A DNA stretch of 64,000 bases. Source: Pinus tabuliformis (Eukaryota > Streptophyta > Pinopsida > Pinales > Pinaceae). The stretch covers positions 314,620,783 through 314,684,782 of the forward strand of contig CM062820.1 in assembly GCA_031772625.1 (NCBI GenBank). Reading direction: 5' to 3'. Below, piece by piece: positions 49,150-61,369 of the stretch. The translations under genes and the position numbers were made by a program. Each line of letters begins with the position of its first letter. Position 1 is the first letter of the stretch. The notes beneath the pieces were generated by a model, which saw only the letters and a list, made by a program, of their open reading frames with translations, was not told the DNA's origin and searched no databases.

Positions 49150-52100
49150 CTCCCTCTCAACAAGAAAGGGATTATCAGCTACCCCGATCCTGTCTCTATG
49201 AAACTCAAATTTACATCTTGAAAATGCCTTTGTCAAAATGTCAACATCTTGCTCCTATGCGGGAATGTACTCTAACAACATAATCCTCCTCAATACACAA
49301 TATCTGGAATGATGATATCAAATATCAATATGCTTGGACCAATCATGAAAAACTGGATTTTCAGAGAGTTTGATAGGGCTATGATTATCGCAGTAAATCA
49401 CAGTTGGATCCATCTACTGACCAAACAAACCAACCAAGATCTTCCTCATCTAGATGGCCTCACATGCTTCTTGACTCGCAGCCATGTACTATGCCTCTAC
49501 TGAACTGAGTGCAATTGATCTTTGTTTCTTGCTGTACCAAGAAACTATTGCTGACTCAATACTGAAGATCCCTCCTGATGTGCTCTTCCTATCAGATGGA
49601 ATCTCTGCCCAATCTACATTGGTGAAGCCTTGAAGCTTTACTCCCTCCATCCATTTGTACTATAATCCATACTAAGAAGTGCCCCTGAGGTATCTCAACA
49701 CATGCTTTTCTGCCTTCCATTACAGCTTGGTAGGCCTAACCATTGCTTGACTAAACTAGTGAACTACATAGAGCATATCCAGTCGTGTGTTCACCAAGTA
49801 CATGAGTGAACCCACAAGTTGTCTATAAACAATAGCTTCCACTACTTCTCCTGAAGTAACATCCTCCTTCCATCAATTACCTTCTAAAGGAGTCTGCATG
49901 GGTTTTTTTCTCTCCATGTGGAATCTCCTAAGTATCTCGTTGGCATACCTTCCCTAAGACACAAACAAATCCCCATCTCCCTTCCATACCTCCATGCCAA
50001 TAAAGTAATGCATGATCCCCATGTACTTCATCTCAAGTTCTCTTGCAAGGTCATCCTTGCAAGACTTGATCAGCTGATCATCACCTATCAATATCAGATC
50101 ATCATCATAAAATACAATGATCAATAATTTACCTTCCACCACTACGTGGTACAGGTTCGCATCCACTTCGCTCTTTGTGAAGCCTAACCCGCTGAAGTAG
50201 CTATATATATTGATGTACCAAGAATGAGGTTCTTTCCTTAGCCCATACAACACTCTCTTGAGCTAGCACACATGTGACTCACGGTTAAAGGTTTCAAAAC
50301 TTTTAGGCTGCTTTATGTACACCTCTTCCTAAATCATGCCATTAAGGAAGGTTTCCATTACATTCATCTGATGTATGTTCCAACCCATCTGTGTTAATAG
50401 TGCAAATATACATATGATTGATGAGTACCTTTCAACATGAGAAAAGGTCTCATCATAGTCAATGCCCTCTACCTGTGAAAATCCATGAGCCACAAATCTA
50501 GCCTGATGCTTCTCTAGACTACCATCTACATCTTGCTTTACCTTGCAAATCCAACGAAATCTCACCACTGACTTGTCCTCCAGTGTCGGGACCGCATCCC
50601 AAGCACTTTTATGAACTATGGAGTCATACTCCTCCACCATGGCATCAACCCAAACCGGCTACTGCACTGATTCCTTAAAGGAAAACGGTTCTGTCACAAT
50701 ACATTCGTCCATAAGAGCCATGTATCTAGTGTACCTCTCTGGTGACCTCCTCTCCTACACTGAGAAGTGGGTGCTCCCACATTGTTTTGTGCATCATCCA
50801 AAAATCTATCAACCTCTTTGGTGTGCTTTATTCCCTCTCTGGAAGACTCTTCCTGAGTGGATATCTCCACTCCTGGATCCTCTGCATGTGGCTTCTCCAC
50901 ATTAATCTGAGGCTCCTCAACCTTAGGAGCTAAAATCTCCTCATCTGCATGTAGCTCAAGCTACCTCTCACTGGAAACTCACATGGCCTTATCCTTATCG
51001 AATATAGCATCTCTGTGAACCATTGTCATCCTACTGGTTGGCAAGTGCACCAGATAGTTATGAGGTGTATCAGTGTACCCCATAAATATCCCCAACTCTA
51101 TTATTGGCTCAAGCTTCTTCCGTGCATATTTGGTCACATGGCAATAAATCGATGACCCAAAAATCCTGAAGTGACCAGCATTTGGCCTCTTCCCAGAATA
51201 AGCCTCCTCTAGTATCTTCATCTCAAGTATCCGGTGTGGGCTATGGTTATGAACATAAACCATTGCGTTGCATGCCTCAGCCCACAAGTGTAGTGGTAGG
51301 CCCTAATCATGCAACAATTCCCTTGCTTCCCCTACTATGCTTTTGTTCTTCCTCTCGGACACCCCATTTTGCTAAGGGTAATGGGGTTCCATCAACTCCC
51401 ATTTAATCCCTTTAGCTACACAAAAGTTATTAAACTCATTTGAGACATACTCACCACTGTTATCACTCCATAGAGATTTAACCTTGTTTCTCGTCTCTTT
51501 CTCCACCAATGCTTTAAACTCACAAAGCTTTGTCAAAGTTTGATCCTTTTTCTACATGAAAAATATCCAGTATTTACGAGAATAGTCATCAAAAAATATA
51601 ACATAATACCTGTGTTTGGTTTTGGACGTTGTCGGGAATGGTCCACACACATCTGAATGGACTCGCTCTAGAATAGCCTATGCTCGACTGTCTCTATCGT
51701 GAAACGAAGGCTTGGTGTATTTTCCCAAAGTACACCCATTTCCTATATCAACTTGCTCAAGTGTACGTTTGGTAAGACTGATAGATATTTGTTGCAATAT
51801 CTTCAAAGCCCCATGATGCAAGTGATCCAATCGCATGTGTTACAACTCGCAAACATCTTGGCTCTGCACCCTTTTTACTTTTGTTCTCAATGCAACACAC
51901 TCTTCTACCTCCAACTTATAGAGATTCTTCACCCAAATCCCTATCTTCTTTACTTGACCTATGGCTATGTGTCAAAGGAATGCCTTTTCTTTCGAGAAGA
52001 TCACATCGTAGCCTCTATACTCAAGCATGGCAACAAATACCAAGTTCTTCTTCAGCCCGGGCACATACATAACATTCTTCAAGGTGAGTGGAGTCCCATG

Positions 52101-52974
52101 CTCCCTCTGGAAATTAATTGTTCCCAATCCAGTAACACTATACTTCCCATCGTCACCCATCTCCATAAGCATCTAGAGATCTTTCTCCTCCAAGTCACTG
52201 AATAACTCTTTGTAGCCATTCATGTGGAATGAACCTCCACTATCTAAGTACCATACAGTTCCCATCATTTATGAAACCATACATGCAATGAGGGAAACTT
52301 CCAATTCAAATTGAGAGGCCAAAGCCTCATTCGCCACTCCTCCTAAGGAATTCTTCTTGGACTCCTTGAGTAGACAATTTGTAGAAAAATGGCCTAGCTA
52401 ATGACAATGAAAGCAATTAACTTTTCTTCATGTCTTTCTTCTTACCTCCATGATAAGAATCTTATTTGGTGTGGGAATCTTTCCCTTTCCCCTTCTTCAC
52501 CTTAATTTCTAAGGCAAAGTTCTCCTCATCATCAGTATTTGATGAAGAGCCATCCTTGGTGTTCCTCCTAATCTCCTCTTGGATCAAATATGACCATAGT
52601 CATTTCAATTTGGTAGCTTCCCCCGACCATTGATAGAGTCTTGATAGCTATGCCAACTCTTTGGGGTCCTAGAAGAGCAAGACTCACCATATCATCCTCG
52701 ACAATCATGATTCCATGGTTCCAAGTTGATCACGACATTGAGTGAAATTGGTCAAGTATTTTCGAATAGTCTCACCTTTCTCCATTTTGATTTTTTGTAG
52801 TTTATCCTTTAGTGCAAATTTCCTTTGGTCACTACTATTCTGATACAATTTCATCAATATTTTCCACATAGCATACAGAGTTTCCTTGCCATGGGGACTC
52901 GAGACAATGTGGTCTCGAACTCCCTCAAGGATTATGCACCTCACCTTTGCCACACACTTCTTCAATTCAGCCAA
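49150..52974 (-). pseudogene. gag-pol of the copia element
   Basis: From right to left: gag of the UBN2 type (VRDHIVSSPHGKETLYAMW, then KMEKGETIRKYLTNF near 52800); protease-integrase linker (HGTPLTLKNVMYVPGLKKNL near 52080); integrase core end (WAEACNAMVYVHNHSPHR near 51250, then FRIFGSSIYCHV); RT (SAWDAVPTLEDKSVVRFRW near 50590, ARFVAHGFSQVEGIDYDETF near 50480, and VFYDDDLILIGDD near 50115, with LYGLRKEPHSWY near 50240); then RNase H toward 49150. Family typical of plant Ty1/copia. Fossil with many breaks. Confidence 0.85.
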
Positions 52975-53220
52975 ATTTTATGCATCCGAAGCTACTGGAT
53001 TAGGAATTTCTTGATCAATGAATTCCTTCAAGCCATTATTCTCTAGAACAACCTCCATTATGTTCCTCCTGGCTATAAAATTCAAGTTTCCTTCCAAGAC
53101 ATACTCAAACCAAAAACCGTAGAATGCCATCTATCGATCCTTAAGTATGTATTGCAAATCCGAATTTCACCTCTAACCCTCAACTCAAAACATTGAAATC
53201 TCCTCTAGTATATTTTTCTT

Positions 53221-53233
53221 AGCTCCGATACCA
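53221..53233 (-). other. primer-binding site of the copia element
   Basis: On the minus strand TGGTATCGGAGCT directly follows the 5' LTR; it is an initiator-Met type site with one difference from the usual TGGTATCAGAGC. Confidence 0.78.
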
Positions 53234-54602
53234 TGTAGGAAATCCTGTATATTCACAATCTCATACAATGTACTAAAGCACAGGACAAGAATTTACTTCT
53301 ACTTTTAACCAACGGAAGCCAATAGATCGATGAAACAAATATGAACAAGAAGAAGATAAATAAATGACACATAACAAAAGATGTATCTCAGGAAAGCCAT
53401 TGCTCAAAACCTTGCTATCTCTATTGCATATATCATAAATATGACTGAAGATACAAAGCTTGTTCTCACTAGAAAAAATCCACACAAATATGCTCAACTC
53501 TCTCAACTCACAAGCTAGCTCAAGCCAAATCCTTAACCTATTCAGCAGCTCTCCAAGCCCCTAATCTCTTGTGTAATTCCTAGGATGAATAACCGATACT
53601 TAAAGGGAATCCATGCTTCCAAAACTACGTAATCCAAACATAGGATCAATCTTTGATGCATGCATGATATTTACACTCCATTAAATAATACAACTGATAG
53701 TACACTATCCCTACACTCTAGTCTCAACTAGGTATTTCTCAGAATCGACATGCATGAGTTTCTCATGAATCTTCATTTAACTGGGGTAGCACTAGTGGAT
53801 GCATTAGTGCACCAACTGACTGTTAGTCCTCTATTAGTGTTGTAGCTCTGATACCAATTGTTGTAGCTCTGATACCAATTGTTGTAGATCTGACCCAAGA
53901 TATTATAGATCTGATATGAAAATATAGAGAATACGAAATAACCCAGAAATAATATGAAATGATTCACTTTATTATCAAAACCCTTAAGGTAGGGCAACAC
54001 CATACATTCACTCCTTAAGGAAGGAGAACACTCCACAAGCCATATGCCTGTTCATACAAGAATACTTCTCTTCATATCCTCCATGTGGAGTCTCTAGCCT
54101 TTATATAGGCCTCATACATACAATACCATGTATCATTACCATGGTTTCCTCATACCATCAACTAATACCATGGGCCCCTTACATTATTATTAACTACTTG
54201 TGGTCCCTTACATGACATGGGTTAACCACCTTATTTATTACTATGGCCCATCCCATTATTACATTATTACCTTGGGTACCACCCTTGGTACCCCATATTA
54301 TCCCCCCTAGGTACATAACAATTAGTTCCAAAAACAATTTAGAACTAATTTAAGTAAACTTAACTCAGTAAATTGAGTGATCTAATTTCCAACTCAATTT
54401 AATCTCACACTATACCCCTAAAACTTAGGGAGAACATATACATGACTATAGAAAGACTTCCAACTCAAAATTCCTAAGATAATTAAGCTAATTAAACTTA
54501 GTTAACTATTTACTAGGTGCTATGAGAACAAAATCTGATTTTAATTCTCAGTTTAATTCAAGGACAAATTCAACTAGAATTTCGTATTGCCATTTCTTAA
54601 CA
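53234..54602 (-). repeat. 5' LTR of the copia element, interrupted
   Basis: 1369 bases, of which 53838-54320 plus one ATTAG copy is a later solo LTR; the remainder aligns with 48264-49149. Confidence 0.87.
53838..54320 (-). mobile_element. solo LTR with two extra primer-site units
   Basis: Flanked by the target duplication ATTAG (53833-53837 and 54321-54325). On the minus strand it runs TGTTATGTACCTAGG...CAGATCTACAACA (54320-53880), with TATATAAAG at 54107-54099 and a GATAATAAAG poly(A)-type signal near 53980. It is then extended by two identical 21-base units (53879-53859 and 53858-53838), each ATTGGTATCAGAGC followed by TACAACA, so each contains an initiator-Met primer-binding sequence and repeats the LTR end. 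No internal coding DNA. Confidence 0.85.
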
Positions 54603-55059
54603 GGTAGGTACTAGGTCAAGGATATGAATGTATATCTCGAGCCTCTTATCAATGAGTTAGTGGACTTATGAAACAATGTCACTATGTATGATATTTCTAG
54701 ACTAGTACATGCACAAAGGGAATTTGAATTCCATGCAATGCTTGTACGGACAATTCATGATGCCCCAAGGCTAACACATTTCAGTGGTATGTCATATTGT
54801 TACCCTGGAGCACTTTAATAGTTTTTAATTGTATGAAGCTCGTTTCTTGTATGTTTTTTAAATATTCCAGTCATTGTACATACTTAAAATAATTTATATA
54901 AAATTATTCCATCTCTTGTAGGTATTCAAACAAAGGGAAAATTTCCTTGTCCAGTTTGTGGTCTTAAAATCAAATCTTATCATTCAAAAAGCTTAGGAAA
55001 GGAGGTGTTTGATGAGTATAGGTAGTTTCTTTCTAAGAACCATAGGTACCAAAGTACCG

Positions 55060-55160
55060 GAAAAAATAAATAAATAAATAAAATAAAATTAATTAATTAA
55101 TTAATTAAAAATAAAAAATAAAAAATAAAAATAAAATAAAATAAAAGAAATAAAAATAAA
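55060..55160. repeat. AT-rich low-complexity tract (AAATA/ATTA units)
   Basis: About 100 bases of AAATA, AAAT and AATT units inside the CACTA gene, just before a tandem duplication. Confidence 0.85.
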
Positions 55161-55361
55161 ATTCAATGGGAAATAAGTGGCTGGATTTAGACCATAGAGA
55201 ATTACACCTCATGCATGGAAGTTGCAATATAATAGTCTCTATAGGTATGTATCAAATCAAAAAAATTCAATGGGAAATAAGTGGTTGGATTTAGACCATA
55301 GAGAATTACACCTCGTGCATGGAAGTTGCAATATAATAGTCTCTATAGGTATGTATCAAAT
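55161..55361 (+). repeat. 104-base-spaced tandem duplication in the CACTA gene
   Basis: 55161-55257 and 55265-55361 both run ATTCAATGGGAAATAAGTGG...GGTATGTATCAAAT with two differences, so the duplication is recent compared with the CACTA copy. Confidence 0.9.
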
Positions 55362-57930
55362 AATCTATGTATCTATATACATGATATGTTTGTCTTATTT
55401 TATATTCTTATTGCATTTTCTTCACCGCACTAATTTACAAGTGTTTTTGTTATAATATCTTTAACTATGATTCACCTTGTAGGTCGCCAAGGCATTAAGA
55501 ATAGTGCACTTCCATGAAGAGTGAAACATTATCGTTAGCAATTCAATAGACCCCCTACTATGAGCATTTAGAAATTGTTCATTTCTTTGATACAATGCAC
55601 ATCAGGAAGAATGTAACAAGGACCTTATGGTGAATTTTAGATGGAAGGAGAGATAAAGAGAAAATTGTCAAGATTTGTAATGACATTAAGGAGGCCAATC
55701 ATGCAATGAAAAGTGTGATTCATTCAAATAGTGATGGAAATGGCCAAAATATAAGCGCCCTTCCATGGATATTTACAGAGAAACAAAGAAGGGATGTTAA
55801 AGAGGTTATTTAAAAAAATCAAATTTTCAACTTTATTTTCTTGAAACATAAAGAATATCCTAATAAAGAGGTGAATTAGGTGGGGTAAAAATTCATGATT
55901 GGCATATATTCATTAAGGTAATTGTTTTGGTCCATATATTTTTACATTGATGAAACATCTTGTTAGTGAATTATTTTTTACTAATTTGGGAAGAAATAAT
56001 GATTGATCATTATTTTTGTTACACTATGTTCTACCTCTATCTCTCCCTAACAAATTTCATAACAATCTCAAACAAGTTATATATGATCTTGGCAAATACA
56101 TTAGGTAAGTGGAGATTTATGTGCAAAGTGTAATTTTTTCAATAATTTGTTGTAAAACTTATATTTAACTGCATGTGTTTTACTTGTCATGTACTATATA
56201 ATTTTTTGTTGAAACTTGCGATGTACTTGATTCATTTGTAGATGGTTTTCATGTAAAGAAATTGATAAAGAAGATATGAATTATTGGAGCAAACAAAATC
56301 ATTGTCTAATGTGTGAAATACAAAACTATCTACCTTCGGAAATTTTCAATGCATAAGAACACTAGTTCATACACCAAGTCGAAGAGATTGAAAAGTGTGG
56401 ACCTATACAGACAAGATCAATGTGGATGGTTGAGAGGCACTTGAAATCACTAAAGGATTTGGTCAAACAAAGATCACATATTGAGGGTTCTATGGTAGAA
56501 GGATATATGGTATATCAAACCATCATCTATATTAGTCAATATAGTCCTAGAATAGGAAGAAATATTAATGTATTGGATCACATTTGGGATGTCAATTCCA
56601 TGAACAAATTTTCAAGGGAGCACATTTTAGGGAAAGGTAGAATGAAGAAAGTGGGATGTAAGTAGATAGTGGAGTTTTATAGTATATTTGACCTTTTTGT
56701 TTTTATGTATATCGTACTTATTTAATTTTTAGTCTTCTTGCATAATCCATTATTATGAAGGTATAACATTGTAACTAATTATATATATGTGAATTGTTTT
56801 ATTTTAAAGCAGTCGGTCGAGAGTGGGATGCAATACATTTATACATTGGAAACAATCTTGATTGGATGAAGGTATGGGTTGAATGATTCAAACAAGATAA
56901 TAATGGTAGCTTATCATGGTATGGTGTGTCTATCTTAGTCAAATAATTTTAACATAGTGGAGATACCAATCTTACACAAATGGAAATCGATATAGGATAT
57001 GGTTTACAAAAGTATCAAGCAAGCGTATTCACCCTGGTACTACTTAGTTTTTTTACAATTATATTGATGCATATGACATGTTTTTTGGTTAGTTTGAAAG
57101 TTTTCCAAACATAAATATGTTTATCAATTGAAAATGAACTTTTTTATGTGTTTGTTATATTGTAGTTCAAACCCCACAAGAAAATGTGGTGCAATGTCCG
57201 CAAATTTCACAACAAAAGGTTTGATGAAAAGATGAAAAGTTCTGATAGTGGGACAACTATAGTATTTCAGGTTATCAATATTGCCTCTAAAGGTGAAAAA
57301 CATCCAAAAGTCTCTAGAAATTGGTACTATGGGTATCTAAATGATATACTGGAGTGTGAATTTAAATCCTTCAAATTAGTTTTGTTTGATGTGAAATGGC
57401 TCAGGCTATGAATTCATGAATGTGACCATGATAGAACTATTATTGATCATGCTAACATATTTACCATGGTTAATAAAAGGAATGTTGAACTAGTTTCATA
57501 GCCCTATGTTCTTCCAAGTCAATGTGAATAGGTATTTTACATAGATGTTTGGGGTAAATTGGGGTGGTCATATGTTGTTAGATATGTTCTAAGAGGAAGG
57601 TTGGTAAAGTATAATGTAGCAAAAGAAGATGAAATTGAAGAATATGATGATGTAGAGGACCAAGGGGTTTATGTGTCATATGAAGATGTTGAATAACTTC
57701 AAGGATATTTTAATAGAGACAATGTTAATTTGGATGAAATAGATGATATTGACGATGTGTCAGATGAAGAACTTGAAGGATTTGAACCAAATGTAGAAGA
57801 GCATGTTTTGGATAATGATATAGATGATGTTGATGATGCTGATGTGGTGAATCCTTTGAACATGAATTTTGAACTGGATGATATACATGTTGAGTTGGAT
57901 GAGGAAGGATATTAATAATATCAAAATTTT

Positions 57931-58370
57931 GAAATGTACGAGGTATGTGTTTATATGCTTTTAGTTGTTTTTTTCTCTTTCATTCACCGTAAATTTGTAT
58001 TTTCCTGGTTTTTATGTTTTATTGTTATTATGTTTCTTTCAAATATATTATAGTAGATAGATTGGGTATTGGGGAATTGAGAGCGATGTGAGGGGGCACA
58101 GGGGCCAGATGAGCTTCCACCTTCACATTGTTGGCCTTGCTAGTAAAAAATATATTATTTTTGAAACGAAGAGAAGCTTATTTAGGTTTATACCATCATC
58201 TCCAATTTTAACTTTGGTTCATATAATAATTTCCAAGGTTTTCCATTTACTAGTTAGTGGAAATTATGCTTTGACCCCACATAGAGTGACGTATGAATGG
58301 GGCTAAATACAAACCTAAGTTTAAATGGCTAGTTCGTAGAGTTCATAAATGACAAATCTAAGTTCAAATC
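57931..58370. other. DNA right of the CACTA gene
   Basis: A possible splice donor (GAGGTATGTG near 57940) and a short coding-like patch at 58060-58150 may belong to the CACTA element. Nothing else recognised and no terminal repeat found. Confidence 0.35.
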
Positions 58371-58750
58371 AAAGTGACATGATGATGATGATCATCATCA
58401 TCATCATTGTCAACTTCGTCATCATCACCATCATCTTTGTCATCTTCATCAAAATCATCATCATCATCATCATCCTCGTCATATTTTTCATCAACATCAT
58501 TATTAAAATAATCATCATCATTGTCATCATCATCATCATCATCATAAACATCATCATCATCGCTATAATTTTTGTCATCTTCATCAACATCATCATCGTC
58601 GTCATCATTATCATCATCATCATCATATTTTTCATCAACGCCATCATCGTTGTTGTCATCATTGCCATCATCATCACCCTCATCACTATCATCTTTATCT
58701 TCATCATTTTCATTAATTTCATCATCATCATCGTCATCAACATCATATAG
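58371..58750. repeat. (ATC)n microsatellite, 380 bases, interrupted
   Basis: Long array of ATC/CAT triplets with scattered variants. Open in several frames on both strands simply because of the repeat; not a gene. Confidence 0.92.
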
Positions 58751-58836
58751 ACCATCCTAGATAAATCTAACTCCATATCTATCATGCTCCAAGATGGATC
58801 AAATCACTCAAGGTGCAAGCCTTATTTTTGGAGTGT

Positions 58837-59430
58837 AAAATTTGAGGAAAGTTTTGCATCTCAAGGAATTTTATCCCTCTCAGCACATGATAGATCCTAA
58901 GTTGGATGGAGCTAAGCTAGTTCCAGTCAAGGGAAACAATGTCACCCTTTTTTATAATCATTATTATGTATATGTTTGAGATAAAATTCATACTTTTAAA
59001 TTTACATTATGTGTTTTTTTAATTGACATGACCATATAATTCTCTTCTTTAATTTAGTATGTGTTGCTTGCCTTGAATGGTTTGTACGTATGTGTCTGGA
59101 TGCTTAGAGTGGTTTATGTGTTTGTGTTTGGATTTGGATGGTAATGTTTGTAAATGTTACAATTGTTCTATTATATTTCTATATGTGTATGTAATTGTTT
59201 GTTATTAATTAGTTGGTGATTAAGAAGGGAGACAATATTGTCAATAGTTTGCAAGAGGATTGATATTGCACATCTATTTCATTTATTTCTTAATATCTTG
59301 AATTATTTTTTTTATAATTTATAGCCTTAAGATTTATATGAGTGTAGAACTTGAGGAAAGGTTTTCACCTCAAGAGATTTAATCCCACTCGACGCATGAT
59401 AGATTTGGTGTTAGATGGATCTAGGTTGCC
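58837..59430. repeat. two related units of about 90 bases, 500 bases apart
   Basis: 58837-58925 and 59340-59430 share GAGTGTA-A-A-TTGAGGAAAG, then CTCAAG, CATGATAGAT and TAGATGGA-like strings in the same order, with roughly 75-80% identity by eye. The DNA between is AT-rich with no gene. This may be a degenerate 500-base tandem repeat or two ends of one relict. Confidence 0.5.
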
Positions 59431-59638
59431 TTTTTTCATACATAGTCACGCCAAATTTCTTGAAAATATAATTATTTTGATCATTTTAAATATGTTAAAT
59501 ATGTCTGAGATTAATATGGTCATTTTAATGTTAAATTTTCTCAGTTACCTTAGTTTTTTCACATGATAGATATTGTTAATACCTTTAATGATGACAATTA
59601 ATCGGGGAGAAAGAGGGAGGTAGGAGAGAAAAAAAAAA

Positions 59639-59809
59639 GATTAGAAATCACCATCTACACTGAAATCAATACAGTTAGTGCAAGCAATCAAATAGGATTA
59701 GAAATCAACATCTACAATGAAATTAATTCCTCTAGTGAAAGAAATAAAATAGGATTAGAAATCACCATCTACACTAAAATTGATGCATCTAGTCCAAGAA
59801 ATATTCTTC
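59639..59809. repeat. three 57-base tandem units
   Basis: Units at 59639, 59696 and 59753, each starting GATTAGAAATCA-CATCTACA, with about 80-85% identity. Confidence 0.85.
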
Positions 59810-60410
59810 CCTCTCTCCCCCATCCTTCTATATCTATATCTCCCTCCATTTGTCCTTCTTTGTTTGAATCTCTATCTCAAACCCCCAAACACACACACTC
59901 TATCTCTCTTTATATGTTTACCTCTCTCTCTCCCTCCCTCCCTCTCTCTATCTATCTCTTCTTCTCTCTCTTCACCTTCCGTCTATACCTCTATCTCCCT
60001 CAGTATCTCCTTTGTCTCTCTACATAAACCCCAAATCATACACACTCTTTCTCCATATCTATTTATCTATCCCCCCTCTTCCTCTCCCTCTCTCTCTCTT
60101 GCCCTTCTCTCCTCCCCCCCCTTCTATCTATCTTCCCTCGTGCTCTCCTCTCTCCCTATCTCTCCATCACCCTTATCACTCACTCTATCTCCCTCTTCCT
60201 CCATATATATTTATCTCTCCCTCCCTCTCTCCCCCCTTCTATATCTCTTCCTTCCTACTCTTCTCTCTCTCTCTCTGTCTTCCTTATCACTCACTCTCTC
60301 TCTCCACCTTTTTGTCTATGTCTTTCTTTTTACCTCCCTCTCTCCACCCCTCCAACTCCATTTGTTTCTCTCCATATCTCTCTCATTCTCTCTCTTCCTT
60401 GCATTAATCT
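59805..60410. repeat. 600-base pyrimidine-rich tract
   Basis: Almost only C and T on the plus strand, made of CT, CCT and TATC units with a loose period of about 120-150 bases. The long frames in it are low-complexity artefacts. Such tracts can form triplex DNA. Confidence 0.85.
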
Positions 60411-60840
60411 TGCATTAATCTTGAAATCGCAGCTCGGATGGATGGAACTAGGTCTGAGGTATTCTATCTCATTCAATCATCCAACATATGAGTGTAACCA
60501 TGTGAATAAAGGAGTTGGAGTCGAACATGGTAGACATCATCTGATTACCGACCAATTATTTAAGTTGTTAATAGATGTGGGAGAAACTGCCGATGATGTT
60601 AATGGCTCCCAAGGTACATTAGCGCAAATTATCTATATGGTGTGAATAAATTATTTGAAGTCGAACATCACACAAAATATTTCGGTCGAATGCAAATCAC
60701 AAAAACCTATCACCTAGAGAAAGGAGACTTTCCATTGATGGATGCAAGCTCCAAGGTATTGAAGGCAGTTTCTAATTCAACTTCCTAGATAATGAGTTGA
60801 TGTCGACAAGAAGCGACCTATCATAAGAAGGCCTTTATGT
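60411..60840. other. unassigned DNA
   Basis: A 74-codon frame (60421-60645) has no recognisable motif and is not called a gene. The string GAGTCGAACAT or close occurs twice (about 60518 and 60660). Confidence 0.4.
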
Positions 60841-61369
60841 ATCCCCCATCAATAAGACAAAATGGGTACAAATAGTTTGGAGACAGAATGGTGTTGATGT
60901 GGAATTGGTTCAGGAACAACAAACATGAATGAAAGCTTAGGAGTATCATAGAAGATATCAACTAAAGAACTTCTCTTGATCATATCATCAAAACTAAATG
61001 GAGTTGGCAACATTGACCCAAAACCAAATGTGGAGGCTTTCATATGGTGTAATGAACCAAAATAAAAACATATTTCCCAACCCAATAGTCATAGTGAGCA
61101 AGTGAAAGAGTGTCATGTTCAAGAGAAACTTTCTTCCATTAATAAGTCAAGTATCACATTTTCCAATTTTCCCCAACCATTTTTGGTCATTACCTCTTTA
61201 TATTTTAACAAGATTGAGGAGGATAACATATTCTTGATATGTAAGTTCATCCTTCGGATGAATTCCTATGAGTATTTTTAACTAACCCTAAGAAGGGCTG
61301 GTTCGGTCAGGTCATGTTTGACGAATCCATCACTGTTTGATTCTTTTACCAGTCCAACATATGAGTCAC

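Larger units (their letters stand above)
48264..54602 (-). mobile_element. Ty1/copia element inserted in the CACTA gene
   Basis: Full outline on the minus strand: 5' LTR 54602-53234, primer site 53233-53221, gag about 53100-52300, protease and integrase about 52250-50900, RT and RNase H about 50650-49150, 3' LTR 49149-48264. Flanks are GGTAA (48259-48263) and GGTAG (54603-54607), a near-perfect target duplication. Excluding the solo LTR inside its 5' LTR, the LTRs differ by roughly 10% by eye, so it is old. Coding part broken in many places. Order of parts (integrase before RT) shows copia. Confidence 0.88.
46990..57930 (+). mobile_element. CACTA transposon with TNP2-type transposase, broken
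   Basis: The coding trace follows the usual plant CACTA order: N-terminal region, Transposase_21 (PF02992-like), DUF4218-like and DUF4216-like parts and an acidic tail. It is split at 48264-54602 by a copia element and carries further stops, a low-complexity expansion and a 104-base duplication. The CACTA terminal inverted repeats and 3-base target duplication were not found, so the outer limits are those of recognisable coding DNA. It cannot encode a working transposase as it stands. Confidence 0.8.
54603..57930 (+). pseudogene. CACTA transposase, middle and C-terminal parts
   Basis: Traces in order: MNVYLEPLINELVDL and FEFHAMLVRTIHDAPRLTHFSG (54640-54790); after a likely intron with acceptor near 54921, GKFPCPVCGLKIKSYHSKS (54940-55000), the CP-x-CG zinc-like motif of TNP2; FDTMHIRKNVTRTLW (55585-55630), for the LD-x-MH-x-EKN motif; GLKIHDWHIF-like DNA near 55890; a DUF4218-like part 56310-56665 (CEIQNYLPSEIF, ERHLKSLKDLVKQRSHIEGS); a DUF4216-like part 57184-57560 (NWYYGYLNDILECEFKSFKLVLF, split by introns from the rest); and an acidic tail 57600-57915 rich in Asp and Glu. 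Introns of 100-500 bases seem to be kept. Several in-frame stops, so non-functional. Confidence 0.78.

Noticed and set aside
57730-57915. Acidic frame as an independent small gene
   Set aside because: It follows the DUF4216-like part in order and fits the acidic tail region of the CACTA gene.
58349-58785. Open frames over the (ATC)n array, including an Asp-rich reading on the minus strand
   Set aside because: Microsatellite; every frame is open because the repeat lacks stop triplets.
59780-60418. Long open frames (212 and 131 codons) in the pyrimidine tract
   Set aside because: Ser/Leu/Pro low-complexity products of CT-rich repeats; several frames are open at once.
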